Part shown: piece after piece, positions 21,499-34,206 of the stretch | Numbering within the stretch: position 1 is the stretch's first letter | How the letters are laid out: each line of letters opens with the position of its first letter | Assembly (NCBI GenBank): GCA_003956705.1 | Contig: QZCP01000066.1 | Coordinates: 128,533 to 192,532 of the forward strand | Reading direction: 5' to 3' | Length of the DNA stretch: 64,000 nucleotides | Source of the DNA: Brevipalpus yothersi | Lineage: Eukaryota > Arthropoda > Arachnida > Trombidiformes > Tenuipalpidae | Notes under the pieces: model-generated | Told to the model about the DNA's origin: nothing | Databases searched by the model: none | Seen by the model: only the letters and a program-made list of their open reading frames with translations | Position numbers and translations under genes: made by a program

Positions 21499-24400
21499 AT
21501 GAATTTATCCAATTTCAGAACAATAAGTTTAGTTAATAGTTGTCAACGATTGCTTAATCGATCATCTTCTCTGTCTCATCCTCCACGATTGTTGTCAAAC
21601 TTCACTAAACTCAATATCAGTCCTCGTTTCGGACTGGTTAATCGTTGCCGGTTAAGATTATCACGTTCATTATTATCTATTGACGGCCATATTCAACCGT
21701 GTCACCGTCCTGTGAACATGGCAATTTCAGGAGATTCGAAAGTGACTAATGACAAGAAACCGTTTGAACGGCTTCCAACTACAGTTGTACCATCATTCTA
21801 TGATATCACATTGAAACCTGATCTGGTTGATCTCACTTTCACTGGATCCGAAATTGTGTCCATTCAGATTAAGGAAAGTGTCGATCAGATTCTTCTGAAT
21901 GTGGAGAATTTGGCCATCAATGAAGCGGCCTTTGTTGCTGAAGGATCTGGTAAGTCACAAGTTTGTTTGTATCTCTGTGCAACATTTCAAAGCGTTTTTT
22001 ATTCCTCCAGATTCTCGAGCTAAGGGAGAGGTGACAATCGATTCTGAAAATCAGGTAGCTCAAATTAAATTTGCCGATAATTTACAACCTGGATCTGGTA
22101 AACTGCATCTATCATTTGAAGGCATTTTGAATGATCAAAATAAAGGCTTCTATCGATGTAAATACAAGTCGGCCGATGGAGAAGAACGATACTCAGCGTC
22201 CACCAAATTTGAAACTACTTTTGCCCGTCGAGCTTTTCCTTGCTGGGATGAGCCAGCAATCAAAGCTCGCTTCCAGGTGACAATGATTGCACCAAAAGAT
22301 TTGGTTGTTCTGTCCAATACAAATGTGATATCAGATGTGCCTCATGAGGAAGATCCCAAATTGAAAGTAGTCAAGTTTGGTGAAACACCAATCATGTCTA
22401 CCTATTTATTGGCATTCGTTGTTGGAGAGTATGAATCTATCGAGACAAAAACTGAGAGAGGAACTTCTGTAAAGGTTTACACTCAAATTGGCAAGAAAGA
22501 TCAAGGAAAGTTCGCTCTCGAAACGGCTGCAAAATCTCTCACCTTATTCGAAAACTATTTCGACATTCCATATCCTCTCGAAAAGCTTGATCATATCGCG
22601 ATACCGGACTTTGCCAGTGGTGCCATGGAAAATTGGGGTCTGATAACCTACCGTGAAACCTGTATGCTTGATGATCCCAAAAACACATCATCTGCTAATC
22701 GAGAGTTCCTCGCGATTTGTGTCTGCCATGAAACTGCACATCAGTGGTTTGGAAATCTTGTAACCATGGAATGGTGGACTCATCTCTGGTTGAATGAAGG
22801 CAATTAACCTTTTGATCGTTTTTCACCTCTTACTCCTGATTTCTCAATGAATTCTAATCTTGCTCTCTTATTTTTCTTAGGCTTCGCTACTTTCATGGAG
22901 TATTTGGCGACCGATGGTATTTATCCTGAACTGGATGTATGGCCTCAATTTGTTACCTCATCCTCTCTTCTTGCATTTGGTCTCGATGCTTTCCACAATT
23001 CACATCCCATTGAGATTCCTGTTAGCAATCCAAAAGAAGTTGAATCCATTTTCGATGCTATTTCATATCATAAAGGAGCAGCAATTATCCGAATGTGCTA
23101 CAATTGGATAGGAGATGAAGTGAGTAAACATGATGGAATATTTCTCTTCTAATTTGCCTATTTCTTCTTCCAGGCATTTAAAAAAGGTTTGCATAATTAT
23201 CTCACAAAACATGCCTACAAAAACGCATTTACCGAAGATCTGTGGAAAGCTCTGGAAGAGACAAGCAAAAAACCTGTTGAAGAAATGATGTCCACCTGGA
23301 CACAACAACGTGGCTTCCCACTCATTCAAGTTTCCACAAGAGTAGATAATGATAGACAAGTACTGATACTTAAGCAAGAACAATTCACCTTTGATGGGCA
23401 GCTATCTGGGGATGAAAAGAGTGCATTATGGCAAATTCCAATCTCTATGATAACCTCCAGCAACCCAAAAAATTCAACAGTTCCTATTCTCATGAAAGAT
23501 AAATCTTTGGAGATACCCTTGAAGAATGTTGGCTCCTCTGATTGGATAAAGATTAATCCTAATTGTGAAGGGTTCTATCGAGTTAGTTATTCATCAGACA
23601 TGTTGGAGCTTTTGAAACCTGCTATACGTGAAAAGAAGATTGGAGCAATCGATCGATTGCAAATTGTCAGCGATCTTTTTGTCACTTCAATAGCTGGCAA
23701 AACTTCTACTGTAGATTTTCTCGGAATCCTCTCATGTTATGATCAGGAAGATAGTTATGTTACTTGGAATGCAATTAGTAGTGGCTTCTCCAAGTTGGAC
23801 TCATTACTTTCACATACTGACTACCAACCTCTATTTCATACTTTTGGTCGAAAGTTTTATGCTCAAATTTTCAGCAAATTAGGTTTCGATCAGCAGTCAG
23901 ATAACAAGCACACTGATAATCTTTTGAGAGTATTAGTTCTCAGTAGATTGTTGAATTTTGGTGATGAAAATGTAATTGATGAAGCTAAAAAAAGATTTAC
24001 TGATCATTGTAATGGTAAAATTATGGCTCCTGATCTCAGAGGAGTAGTCTATCGAACGATAGCTATTTATGGAAGTGACCAAGAGTTCAACAAGTTGTTT
24101 GAGGTGAGTTGAACATGGTCTCTTATCCATAATTTGATCCGATTCTCTGTTCATTTAGCTTTATGATACAGAAGAACTTCAAGAAGAGAAAGTTCGTCTG
24201 ATCACATCAGCGGCCGCAGCCCATGATCCTAGTCGAATTCAGAGAGCTCTTGACTTCTCTCTTTCGGTGAGTGCTAATTACCATTCCATAAGTTCTCGTT
24301 CTTGAAATTTTGGAATACTATATCATTATTTCATCTTAAAGGATAAAGTTAGGGTTCAAGATGCTTGGTCAGTGGTCTCCTCCTCTGCAGCATCGAAAAA

Positions 24401-24778
24401 TGGCCGTGAACTCGCTTGGTCTTTCTATCGTCAAAATTTTGAAGAACTGAAGCGTAGATATGGAAATCATTATTCCAATTCTCGTATGATTGAAGTGAGT
24501 TACGATTATCTTTTTCCAGATTTTCTTTCTATTGAGCATTTTCATGTATCCAATATTGCTAATGTTTTCGATTCTTTCTCTCTCGACCACAGAGTATCAC
24601 ATTTGGCTTTGTTTCTGATGAAAAGTACACAGAAGTGGAAAGCTTTTTCGAAGAGCATCCTCTTCCTGGCCTTCAACGAACAATCCTCCGGGGTTTGGAG
24701 TCGATCAAAAATAATATAACATGGCTATCGAAAGAATCTCAGCCAGTGAAACAATTTCTCCAATCTTTTGATAACTGA
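21499..24778 (+). CDS. NPEPPS: PSA-like M1 aminopeptidase copy 4, full-length
   Basis: Seven exons (21499-21949, 22011-22799, 22881-23119, 23174-24103, 24159-24266, 24342-24494, 24593-24778) give 951 residues. Motifs are intact: FERLPTTVVPSFYDIT, RRAFPCWDEPAIKA, GAMENWGL, and HETAH with Glu 18 residues later in WLNEG. The catalytic Tyr lies in DAISYHKGAAIIRM, and a complete C-terminal helical domain ends at WLSKESQPVKQFLQS. The N-terminal 73 residues before MAISGD are rich in Arg, Ser and Leu with almost no acidic residues (NSCQRLLNRSSSLSHPPR). Copy 5 has a matching extension, so both are probably translated and may be mitochondrial presequences. Intron 2 starts with GC (GAAG/gcaatt), a GC-AG intron. 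This copy has the most introns in the array. Confidence 0.92.
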
Positions 24779-25087
24779 TCAACTTTCTTCCTTTCAATTA
24801 ATATGTTAAATCATGTTCATTTTCCACAATTCACTTTCTCTACTTCACAAGTCATCCTATCGAATCACACATAATTTGATAAATCAAATGACCCATGAAC
24901 CACTCGTGATGTTGTGAGGAATAAAAAGAATTCCAGGAACTCCACAAAAGTTATAGAATCCCTTTTCGTACTTCGCGCTCACATCAGGTGTCCTAATACT
25001 ATGTAATCAAAACATGAGATCGAGAGAGCATTTTCACTTTGTAGCTCTTTAAACATATTTAGTTGTGTTCTCGATTGTAATGTGTTG
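24779..25087. other. Spacer between aminopeptidase copies 4 and 5
   Basis: Short intergenic region with the conserved upstream block near 24965-25025. No gene is seen. Confidence 0.5.
24965..25025 (+). promoter_or_regulatory. Conserved upstream block of aminopeptidase copy 5
   Basis: CGTACTTCGCGCTCACATCA followed by AATCAAAACATGAGATCG matches the block upstream of copy 4. Confidence 0.4.
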
Positions 25088-28000
25088 ATGAATTTAGTTA
25101 GAACAATCAATTTAGTTTTTAGTTGTCAACGACTCCTCAATCGATCACCTTTTCCGTCTCATCCTTCACGATTTTTGTCAAACTTTCCAAAACGTAATAC
25201 CAACACTCATTTTCGACAAGTTAATCGTTGCCGGTCTGGATTAGCACGTCCATCAATATTATCAATTGAGAATAGTAATTATATTCAATATTTTCGTGGT
25301 TGTGTGAAAATGGCAAACTCCGGAGATTCAACAGCATCCAGTGTCAAGAAACCGTTTGAACGACTTCCAAAAACAGTTGTACCGTCATTCTATGATATAA
25401 CACTGAAGCCAGATCTGGTTGATCTGACTTTCACTGGATCCGAAAGTGTGTCCATACAGATCAAGGAAAGTGTCAACCAGATTATTTTGAATGCAGAGGA
25501 TCTTGTAATCAATGAGGTGACTTATGTCGCTGATGGATCTGGTGGGTTGAAACAATGTACTCTGTGTGTAATCGAAATCTGACTAATCAAGGCGTTTTTT
25601 TCTTCTACAGACAATAAACTTCTGGGAAGCACGATAATCGATTCTGATAATCAGACTGCTACCATCAAGTTTACTGACATTTTACAACCAGGATCGGGCA
25701 AACTGTATCTAACATTCAAGGGTAATCTGAATGATCAGAATAAAGGCTTCTATCGATGTAAATACAAGTCGGCCAACGGAGAAGAACGATATTCGGCATC
25801 AACCCAATTTGAGACTGTTGATGCTCGTCGAGCTTTCCCTTGCTGGGATGAGCCAGCAATCAAAGCTCGATTCCAGGTGACGATGATTGCACCAAAAGAT
25901 TTGGTTGTCTTGTGTAATACCAATGTGATATCGGAAGTGCCTTATCCAGACGATTCTAATTTGAAAGTGGTTAAATTCGGTGAGACGCCGATCATGTCAA
26001 CCTATCTATTAGCATTTGTTGTAGGTGAATATGAATTCATTGAGAGTGAAACTGAGAAAGGAACTTCGGTCAAAGTATACACTCAAATTGGCAAGAAAGA
26101 TCAAGGAAAGTTTGCTCTTGAAACTGCTACTAAGTGTCTCACTTTATTTGAGAATTATTTCAACATTCCATATCCGCTGGAAAAGCTTGATCACATCGCG
26201 ATACCTGATTTCGCAGCCGGTGCTATGGAAAATTGGGGTCTGGTAACCTATCGTGAAACTTGTGTCCTCGATGATCCCAAGAATACATCCTCCCATACCA
26301 GAGAGTTCATCGCGATTGTGGTTTGCCATGAAACCGCTCATCAGTGGTTTGGAAATCTTGTTACGATGGAATGGTGGACTCATTTATGGCTCAATGAAGG
26401 TGAGCCCGTTTTGACGTTGATCATTTTGTTTTTGTACAGTATTCAATGTTAATAATTTTCTGATTTCTAGGATTTGCAAGTTTTATGGAATATCTCGGGG
26501 TCGATAACATTTACCCGGAATACGAGATTTGGTCCCAATTTGTTTGCACCGCCTCTTATCCTGCGTTCAAATTAGATTCACTTCACAATACTCATCCTAT
26601 TGAAATTCCGGTAGGACATCCAGGAGAAGTTTCGTCTATTTTCGACACAATATCGTATCAAAAGGGGGCTTCAATAATTCGGATGTGCCATAGTTGGATT
26701 GGTGACGAGGTGAGCATCCTGAACTTTGATCTCTGAGCATCCTTTGTGATCATTTGGATATTATCTTCCAGAATTTTAGAAAAGGTTTGCACAACTACCT
26801 AAAACAGCATGCCTACAAGAACGCAGTCACCGAGGATTTGTGGCGAGCATTGGAAGATGTCAGCAAGAAGCCGGTAGAGAAAATGATGTCTACATGGACA
26901 AAGCAGCGTGGTCATCCTATTGTCCAAGTTTCATGCAAAACTGAGGGAAACAAACGCATCTTGATGCTTACTCAAGAACGTTTCACGATTGATGGTGTTC
27001 TCGATGATGAGGAGAAGCAGATGTTATGGCACATTCCCGTTGCTGTCGTTACATCTCGTGATCCTAAGAATCCTGTTGTATCAACTCTGATGGAGACAAA
27101 AACAATGGAAATTCCTCTCGAGAATTTAGCACCAACAGACTGGGTGAAGATCAATCCTGAAGTCATTGGATTTTATTGTGTAAGCTATACAGCTGACATG
27201 TTGGAACTCTTGAAGCCAGCCATACAAACAAAGCAAATTGGACCAATCGATAGACTACAGATCGTGAATGACCTTTTCTCTACCTCTCTGGCCGGAAAAG
27301 CATCGACAGTTGATTTCCTCCGATTGTTATCATTTTACAATCATGAAGATGAGTACATTGCCTGGGATGCTATTGATGCTAGTATTGGAAAGTTGAATTT
27401 GTTGCTCTCATATACTGATTATCAACCGTTACTACATGCATTTGGCCGCAAACTTTATGCTAACGTCTACGCAAAACTTGGCTTCGATCCTCTTCCAGAC
27501 AACAAACACACTGATAACCTTCTTCGAACACTGGTTCTAGGAAGATTGGTTAGCTTTGGTGATGAGAATGTGATCGCAGAGGCCAAGAAAAGGTTTGCTG
27601 ATCATTGTAACGGTAAACTGATTGCTCCCGATATAAGAGGTGTGGTTTATCGAGCTGTAGCACGATATGGAGATGAGAATGAATTCAATAAGATCTTCGA
27701 GCTGTACGAAAAAGAAGAGCTTCATGAAGAAAAGAACCGATTGATAATGTCAACTGGATCTGCAACCGATAAAGCTCGAATCCAAAAAGTTCTCGACTTT
27801 TCGCTAACGGATAAAGTCCGAATTCAGGACTCTTGGAGAGTCATACTATCTACTGTTGGCTCGAAAGATGGTCGAAATTTAGCTTGGGATTTCTATCGCC
27901 AAAATATTGATGAGATTAAGCGTCGTTACGGGTGTGAGACTTCGAATGCGAGATTGATTGAGAGCATAACTTCTGGATTTGCCTCTGACGATAGATATAC

Positions 28001-28145
28001 CGAAGTGGAGAATTTCTTTACTCCTCATCCATTCCCTGGACTCGAAAGTTATTCTCTTCGTGGCTTAGAATCGATCAAAAATAACATCAAATGGCTATCA
28101 AAGGAATCCAAAGTAGTTCACCAGTATTTACAGTCAGCTCTTTGA
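25088..28145 (+). CDS. NPEPPS: PSA-like M1 aminopeptidase copy 5, full-length
   Basis: Four exons (25088-25541, 25611-26399, 26471-26709, 26772-28145) give 951 residues, the same length as copy 4. The N-terminal extension (FSCQRLLNRSPFPSHPSR) parallels that of copy 4 and is again basic. The body begins at FERLPKTVVPSFYDIT. Exon 2 holds GAMENWGL, HETAH and WLNEG. The catalytic Tyr region reads DTISYQKGASIIRM. The last exon is uninterrupted where copy 4 has three further introns. From 26806 to 27709 it is nearly identical to copy 6 at 29945-30848, which suggests gene conversion. All catalytic motifs are present and an active aminopeptidase is expected. The 5-prime block and array position suggest it arose together with copy 4. 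Confidence 0.93.
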
Positions 28146-28558
28146 GGTATTAAGTGAGAATTTTTTCTATAAATGACCGATTACGTCGATAAAAATAAAT
28201 TATCAGTAAAGCAAACGATAATATAATCGAATTAAATTAAATCAAATCGAATCAATTTTTCTCTGGAAGACTTTAAAATATTGCGCCATCGCAGTTGCAT
28301 ATTTTAAATACATGTGGAACCGGTGAAATTGGAACCTTGAAAAATTGTGTGTATACAACAGGAAAAGTGATTTGAAATTATGATTGCATGATTGTCATTG
28401 ATTGTGTACGTATTATTATTTCGGCTCTCTGTGGTAGTGTATATGATCATTAGTTCTACATCGTATCTGATTCCCGCTTGATTGTTATCTGTCGATTTCA
28501 TCTATCGTCTTCGATAATTCTAGTGAATATCTAATTGGAAGAACAAAGTTCTTGAGAT
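28146..28558. other. Spacer between aminopeptidase copies 5 and 6
   Basis: AT-rich DNA with short TAAAT/CGAAT-like repetition near 28190-28255. No gene is seen. It lacks the upstream block found before copies 4 and 5. Confidence 0.45.
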
Positions 28559-31278
28559 ATGTCCAATTCCGGTGATTTTTTGTCTAGTGTGTCCAAGATG
28601 CCATTTGAACGACTTCCAACCACAGTTGTACCATCATTTTATGATATAACTATTCAACCTGATCTTGTCAATCTTACTTTCACCGGTTCTGAAATTGTGT
28701 CCATCCAGATCAAGGAAAGTGTTGACCAGATAGTTGTCAATGTTGATGATTTGATAATTAATGAGGCAGCCTACGCTGCTGCTGGAGATTCTGGTGAGTT
28801 GACATTTTTATCCAGATGTTTTCTCCATATAAGGCTTGATAATGATAATCTCTATATCCATTCTACTCTAATGTCTTAGATGGCAATAAAGTTCTGGGAC
28901 ATGTGACAATTGATTCTGATAATCAGGTTGCCCGCATCAAGTTCGCGAATAATCTACAGCCTGGTTCTGGCAAGCTGTATTTAGCATTCAAAGGTAATCT
29001 CAATGATCAGATGAAAGGTTTCTATCGATGCAAGTACAGATCAGCCAATGGAGAAGAACGATATTCAGCATCTACTCAATTTGAAACCACTTATGCTCGC
29101 CGGGCTTTCCCTTGCTGGGATGAGCCCGCCATCAAATCACGTTTCCAGGTGACACTGATTGCACCCAAAGATTTGGTTGTCCTGTCCAATACGGATGTGA
29201 TATCAGAGATGCCATACGAAAAAGATGCCTCATGGAAGGTTGTTCGATTCGGTGAAACGCCGATCATGTCCACCTACTTAGTTGCTTTCATTGTTGGAGA
29301 GTATGAGTACATCGAAACGAAAACAGATCGAGGTACTTCGGTTAAAGTTTACACTCCTGTTGGCAAGAAGAAGCAAGGAGAATTTGCACTCGAAACTGCG
29401 GCCAAATGTCTTACTTTCTTTGAGAACTATTTTAATGTTCCCTATCCTCTACCAAAAATTGATCACATCGCTATACCGGACTTTGCTATGAATGCCATGG
29501 AAAACTGGGGACTGGTTACCTATCGTGAGGTAGCCTTGCTTGCTGATCCTGAGAAATCATCTGCCAGCACTCGAGAGGTAACCGCGATTGTGGTGACTCA
29601 TGAGACTGCACATCACTGGTTTGGAAACTATGTGACCATGGAATGGTGGACTCATCTTTGGCTCAAAGAAGGATTTGCTACCTTCATGTCTTTCCTGTCA
29701 ACAGATAAGATTCATCCTGAATTGGAAGTATGGGCTGGGTTCGTTTCTTCGTGTTCTCTGGCCGCATTTGGACTAGACTCTTTGCACAACACCCACTCAA
29801 TCGAAATCCCTGTTGGACATCCTGGTGAAGTTGAGTCAATTTTCGATGCGATATCCTACAATAAAGGTGCAGCAATCATCAGGATGTGTTATAACTGGAT
29901 AGGTGATGAGCAATTCAAACAAGGTTTACAGAAATATTTGACCAAGCATGCCTACAAGAACGCAGTCACCGAGGATTTGTGGCGAGCATTGGAAGATGTC
30001 AGCAAGAAGCCGGTGGAGAAAATGATGTCCACATGGACAAAGCAGCGTGGTCATCCTATCGTCCAAGTTTCATGCAAAACTGAGGGAAACAAACGCATCT
30101 TGATGCTTACTCAAGAACGTTTCACGATTGATGGTGTTCTCGATGATGAGGAGAAGCAGATGTTATGGCACATTCCTGTTGCTGTCGTTACATCTCGTGA
30201 TCCTAAGAAACCTGTTGTATCAACTCTGATGGAGACAAAAACAATGGAAATTCCTCTCGAGAATCTAGCACCAACAGACTGGGTGAAAATCAATCCTGAA
30301 GTAATTGGATTTTATTGTGTAAGCTACACAGCTGACATGTTAGAACTTTTGAAGCCAGCGATACAAACGAAGCAGATTGTACCAATCGATAGACTACAGA
30401 TCGTGAATGACCTTTTCTCTACCTCTCTGGCCGGAAAAGCATCGACTGTTGATTTCCTTCGATTGTTATCATTCTACAATCATGAAGATGAGTACATTGC
30501 CTGGGATGCCATTGATGCTAGTATTGGAAAGTTGAATTTGTTGCTCTCATATACTGATTATCAACCGTTACTACATGCATTTGGTCGCAAACTATATGCC
30601 AATGTCTACGCAAAACTTGGCTTCGATCCCCTCCCAGACAACAAACACACTGACAACCTTCTTCGAACACTGGTTCTAGGAAGATTGGTTAGCTTTGGTG
30701 ATGAGAGTGTCATCGCAGAGGCCAAGAAAAGGTTTGCTGATCATTGTAACGGTAAACTAATTGCTCCCGATATAAGAGGTGTCGTTTATCGAGCCGTAGC
30801 ACGATATGGAGATGAGAACGAATTCAATAAGATCTTTGAGCTGTACGACAAAGATGATCAACATGAGGAAAAAGTTAGACTTGCTCTCTCAGCTGCCTGT
30901 GCCTTGGACGCCCAAAGAGTGAAACGCGTTCTCGATTTTTCATTTTCAAATAAAGTTAGGATTCAAGATTCATGGAAAATCATCTCAGCCACTGTTGAGT
31001 CAAAAGAAGGTGGAGAATTGGCATGGAATTTCTACTGCAAAAATATTGATGAAATAAAGCGTCGTTATGGGACACATAAGTCATCTGCTCAACTGATTGA
31101 AAACGTTACCTCCTGTTTCGCCTCCAAAGATAAGCACAGCGATGTCCAACTCTTTTTCTCCACTCATACTTTTTCTGGTCTTGAAAGCTACATTCTACGT
31201 GGCTTGGAGTCAATCAAAAATAACATGGAATGGCTCTCTAGAGAGTCTCAATCTGTCCAGCAATTCCTGCAATCCTGA
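28559..31278 (+). CDS. NPEPPS: PSA-like M1 aminopeptidase copy 6, single intron
   Basis: Only one intron (28794-28879) separates exons 28559-28793 and 28880-31278; the product has 877 residues. This is close to the length of cytosolic puromycin-sensitive aminopeptidase without a presequence. It starts MSNSGDFLSSVSK before FERLPTTVVPSFYDIT and has no basic N-terminal extension, so it is probably cytosolic. The zinc site is complete (HETAH, then Glu in WLKEG), as is the catalytic Tyr (DAISYNKGAAIIRM). The substrate loop is NAMENWGL instead of GAMENWGL; the Glu is kept but the first Gly is Asn, which could modulate substrate binding. The C-terminal domain runs to SRESQSVQQFLQS. Introns 2 and 3 of the sister copies are precisely absent. 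The middle of the gene matches copy 5 almost exactly. Confidence 0.93.
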
Positions 31279-34206
31279 CAACTTGTCTTAAACGGTATCT
31301 TCAGTCAATGATACCATTCATAACGCTTTTTTAGTCATTATTACAATCAAAATGTTCTTTCTGATCCAAAAAGTTCTACTCTAACTCAATAATAATAGGG
31401 TACTAAAATTTCTGAATTTGCTAGCATCTCTTCTGGTAGATGAAATCTACAATGATATGTGGGATTCTAGATCCATCAAAAATTTGCATACTGATTTGAC
31501 ATTTATGTCATCATTTGATGATAGAGATGAATAATCGAAGTCCTTCTCTTCTCTGGTCTGATCTAATCCTCTCGGCATAAATGTTTTCTATTTCAGCGAA
31601 ACTTCTTTCTATCTATTCTATTTTACATGTTCATTCAGTGTCTCGTCAAATTTTTCCTGACTGATGAATAGTGTTTACAGGCACACCGAAAAGCGCATCA
31701 TTCCCTCAAGAGAAATGAAACATATGATGAAACAGAAGGCATGAAAATACAATTCGCCAGATTCAGTTAATTCATTATGATTGGAATAAGAGCACAACTA
31801 CGCTCAAATCTGTTTTGTGAGAGGAGTGGTTGAGCATCGTGGGATTCACAGCTTTCGAATAGTTTTCTTCGAACTTGGAAATTGATAACCATATTCGTTC
31901 TCAGCCGTTTGAGTTGAATTAACTTAATATTCAATAACTCTGATGAACATTAACGTTGAGATATAGCAGTACAAATCATCAAGCCATGAACTGTTCCACA
32001 AATCCGTACATTGACACCAAAGCTGAACGACAAACATCCGTTTTTTCCATGACAGACACTATGATCGGGACATGATGATTTCAACCCTCCCCTTGCTCAA
32101 CCCTGATTCCCTTAACCTGACCATTCGCTGACTCACACTCAACGATGTTCCAATCGATCAGAATCAGAACGAAGCTCTCTTTGGTATCACGATAAACTTC
32201 AACGCCAAACATCCGCCAACGTAATTTTGATGACCAACTATGTCAACACCCTTCGTCTTCCGTCCTATTAGCCATTCAATTCACAGTACATTAACAAAAT
32301 CAAAATTAATCATAGAAAAAGGGAAGAAAAGAATGTAAGTGAGTGAGTGTGAGAGAGAGAGATATCCATGAAACCTTTCAAAACACTTTCGTATTCTTTT
32401 AAATAACATCGTCAAAAAATATTCTGAACATTTTCAAAGAGAAAATCGATCTATCATAATATTATCACAGCTAATCTATGACCAGTAGCCTTCAATATCA
32501 ATCTTTCTCACCCCTTATATGATTGAAATTCTTATTGGAACTCTTCTTCTCAACGTGCCATGAAACTCACACCAAAATTATAGACCAAAAATTGTGTTTC
32601 GAAAGAAATGATATTATTCTGGTTCAAGGCTACCGAAGGTGTATCTGAAGCGCGGGAGAGAGAGAGATAAACTTTTGCCGCCTTTTTTTCTGCTAGCTAA
32701 CGTATATTCGAATGTAGACATGCTCAACAACAGCATGAAGAGAACTGAATTCATGATGTTGATGTTTTTTTGTTGACGTTTATTGAGTTTCGAAAGATTG
32801 AAGTTACAGCTTGATCTGTGTGTCTTCCATTTGAATTTATGTAATCTTGATTGTAAATTGGTGGATTATTCTTTTATTGAATCTCATTGTTTCATCAGTG
32901 GGAGAGTTGTGTGTATATTTTATTCACATTAAGGAACATCGGGGTATTACTATTTCCTGGATCATCATCAACACTTCAACCGATTTCAATAAGGTATGTT
33001 TTGGCACAAAAATAACAATTGATGTGTATTGAACTCTTTATCAGGCTATTTTTTTTGTGTGTGTGTGTGTGTGTTTCATTATTTTATATTCAACAAAATC
33101 AAATAGTTTGTTATTTATTATCATTTCTACTAAACACACGCAAACATTCCAATTCAGTCATCGTCTACTGATTACATTATGAGCTGTGAAAGTGTGGTGT
33201 GTATAAAGTTGCCCCCAAAAGTGGAATGAATTATGTAAATAACCATTATGCAAGACAAGGTTTTGTCTCTTTTATGCTCATTATGTGTACGATTTAGTTA
33301 TGAGATTTTTCTCTCTCTCTCTTCACAACGGTTTTCTTACCTTCTTGTGATCATTGGTGGGCGTTCAATACCATTTAAGAAAAACTCAATGCGGTGGTGG
33401 CGGTGACTTGATGGTTTAATGTAATATGTTGTAGGAATGAAGAAACAGAAAGAAAGAGAGAGAAAGAAAAAAAGTGGTGCAGAACAAGGATAAATCTGAT
33501 ACCTTTTTTGGCTATTAGACTTGATACAAAACCGATTGACTATACAAGGGCACGAGATACTCTCTTTTTCTCTCTCTCTCTTCTTTCACTTTCTCACCGA
33601 TCAACCATCATACATCATACATGTACACTGGAAGAAAGTCCAGTCCTAAGCGCCCACCTAGTTTATGTTGTTGTATTTTGATGATGATTGTTGTTGTTCA
33701 GAGGTGAGAGTTTGTACAACCCATCTAACTGGTTCAACATGCAACATTTTTCCATTCCATCACGATTCAGACTACCGAAGTATCAAACCGCGTTCATCGT
33801 TCAGTGATCTTTTACTTACTTATTATACAATTCAACAACTATTACTACTATTACTACTATTACTACCGGTGATTCTTTCGGTTCGGGAAACTCGATCGGT
33901 AGCCCCACAGATCGCTTCAAGCTTTTCATGCAACACTAATTCTATTCAATTGTCATTCAACAGTTCATACTGGCAGCTCATCTTTCTCACTGTTGGGCCT
34001 GAATGTTGATCAATTTGCAACGTAAGTAAATTTGAATTTCATTTCCTTGAGTGTATCAAAGTGACTGCCAATTTTTACCAGATTTAAGTTGATCACAGAT
34101 TTTTAACGTTAACATCGGTTTACAAACAACTGTTCACTATTCAATCGTGATTTTTCTCTTCCTTTCTCAAGGTTTTTATGAGTCATCATAATTATCAACA
34201 ATCAAA
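31279..34206. other. Long spacer and presumed 5-prime region of CLIP gene
   Basis: About 2.9 kb without a supported coding gene. It holds short purine and pyrimidine runs (near 32348, 33315, 33455, 33562) and a (GT)n near 33056-33074. A plausible untranslated leader exon near 33600-34020 ends AACGTAAGTAAAT, with an acceptor near 34171 (TTTCTCAAG). The 114-codon frame at 33665-34009 is low-complexity and not convincing. Confidence 0.45.

Noticed and set aside
33665..34009. 114-codon frame upstream of CLIP as a protein
   Set aside because: Composition is low-complexity (Cys and Leu runs), and it overlaps the likely CLIP leader exon.
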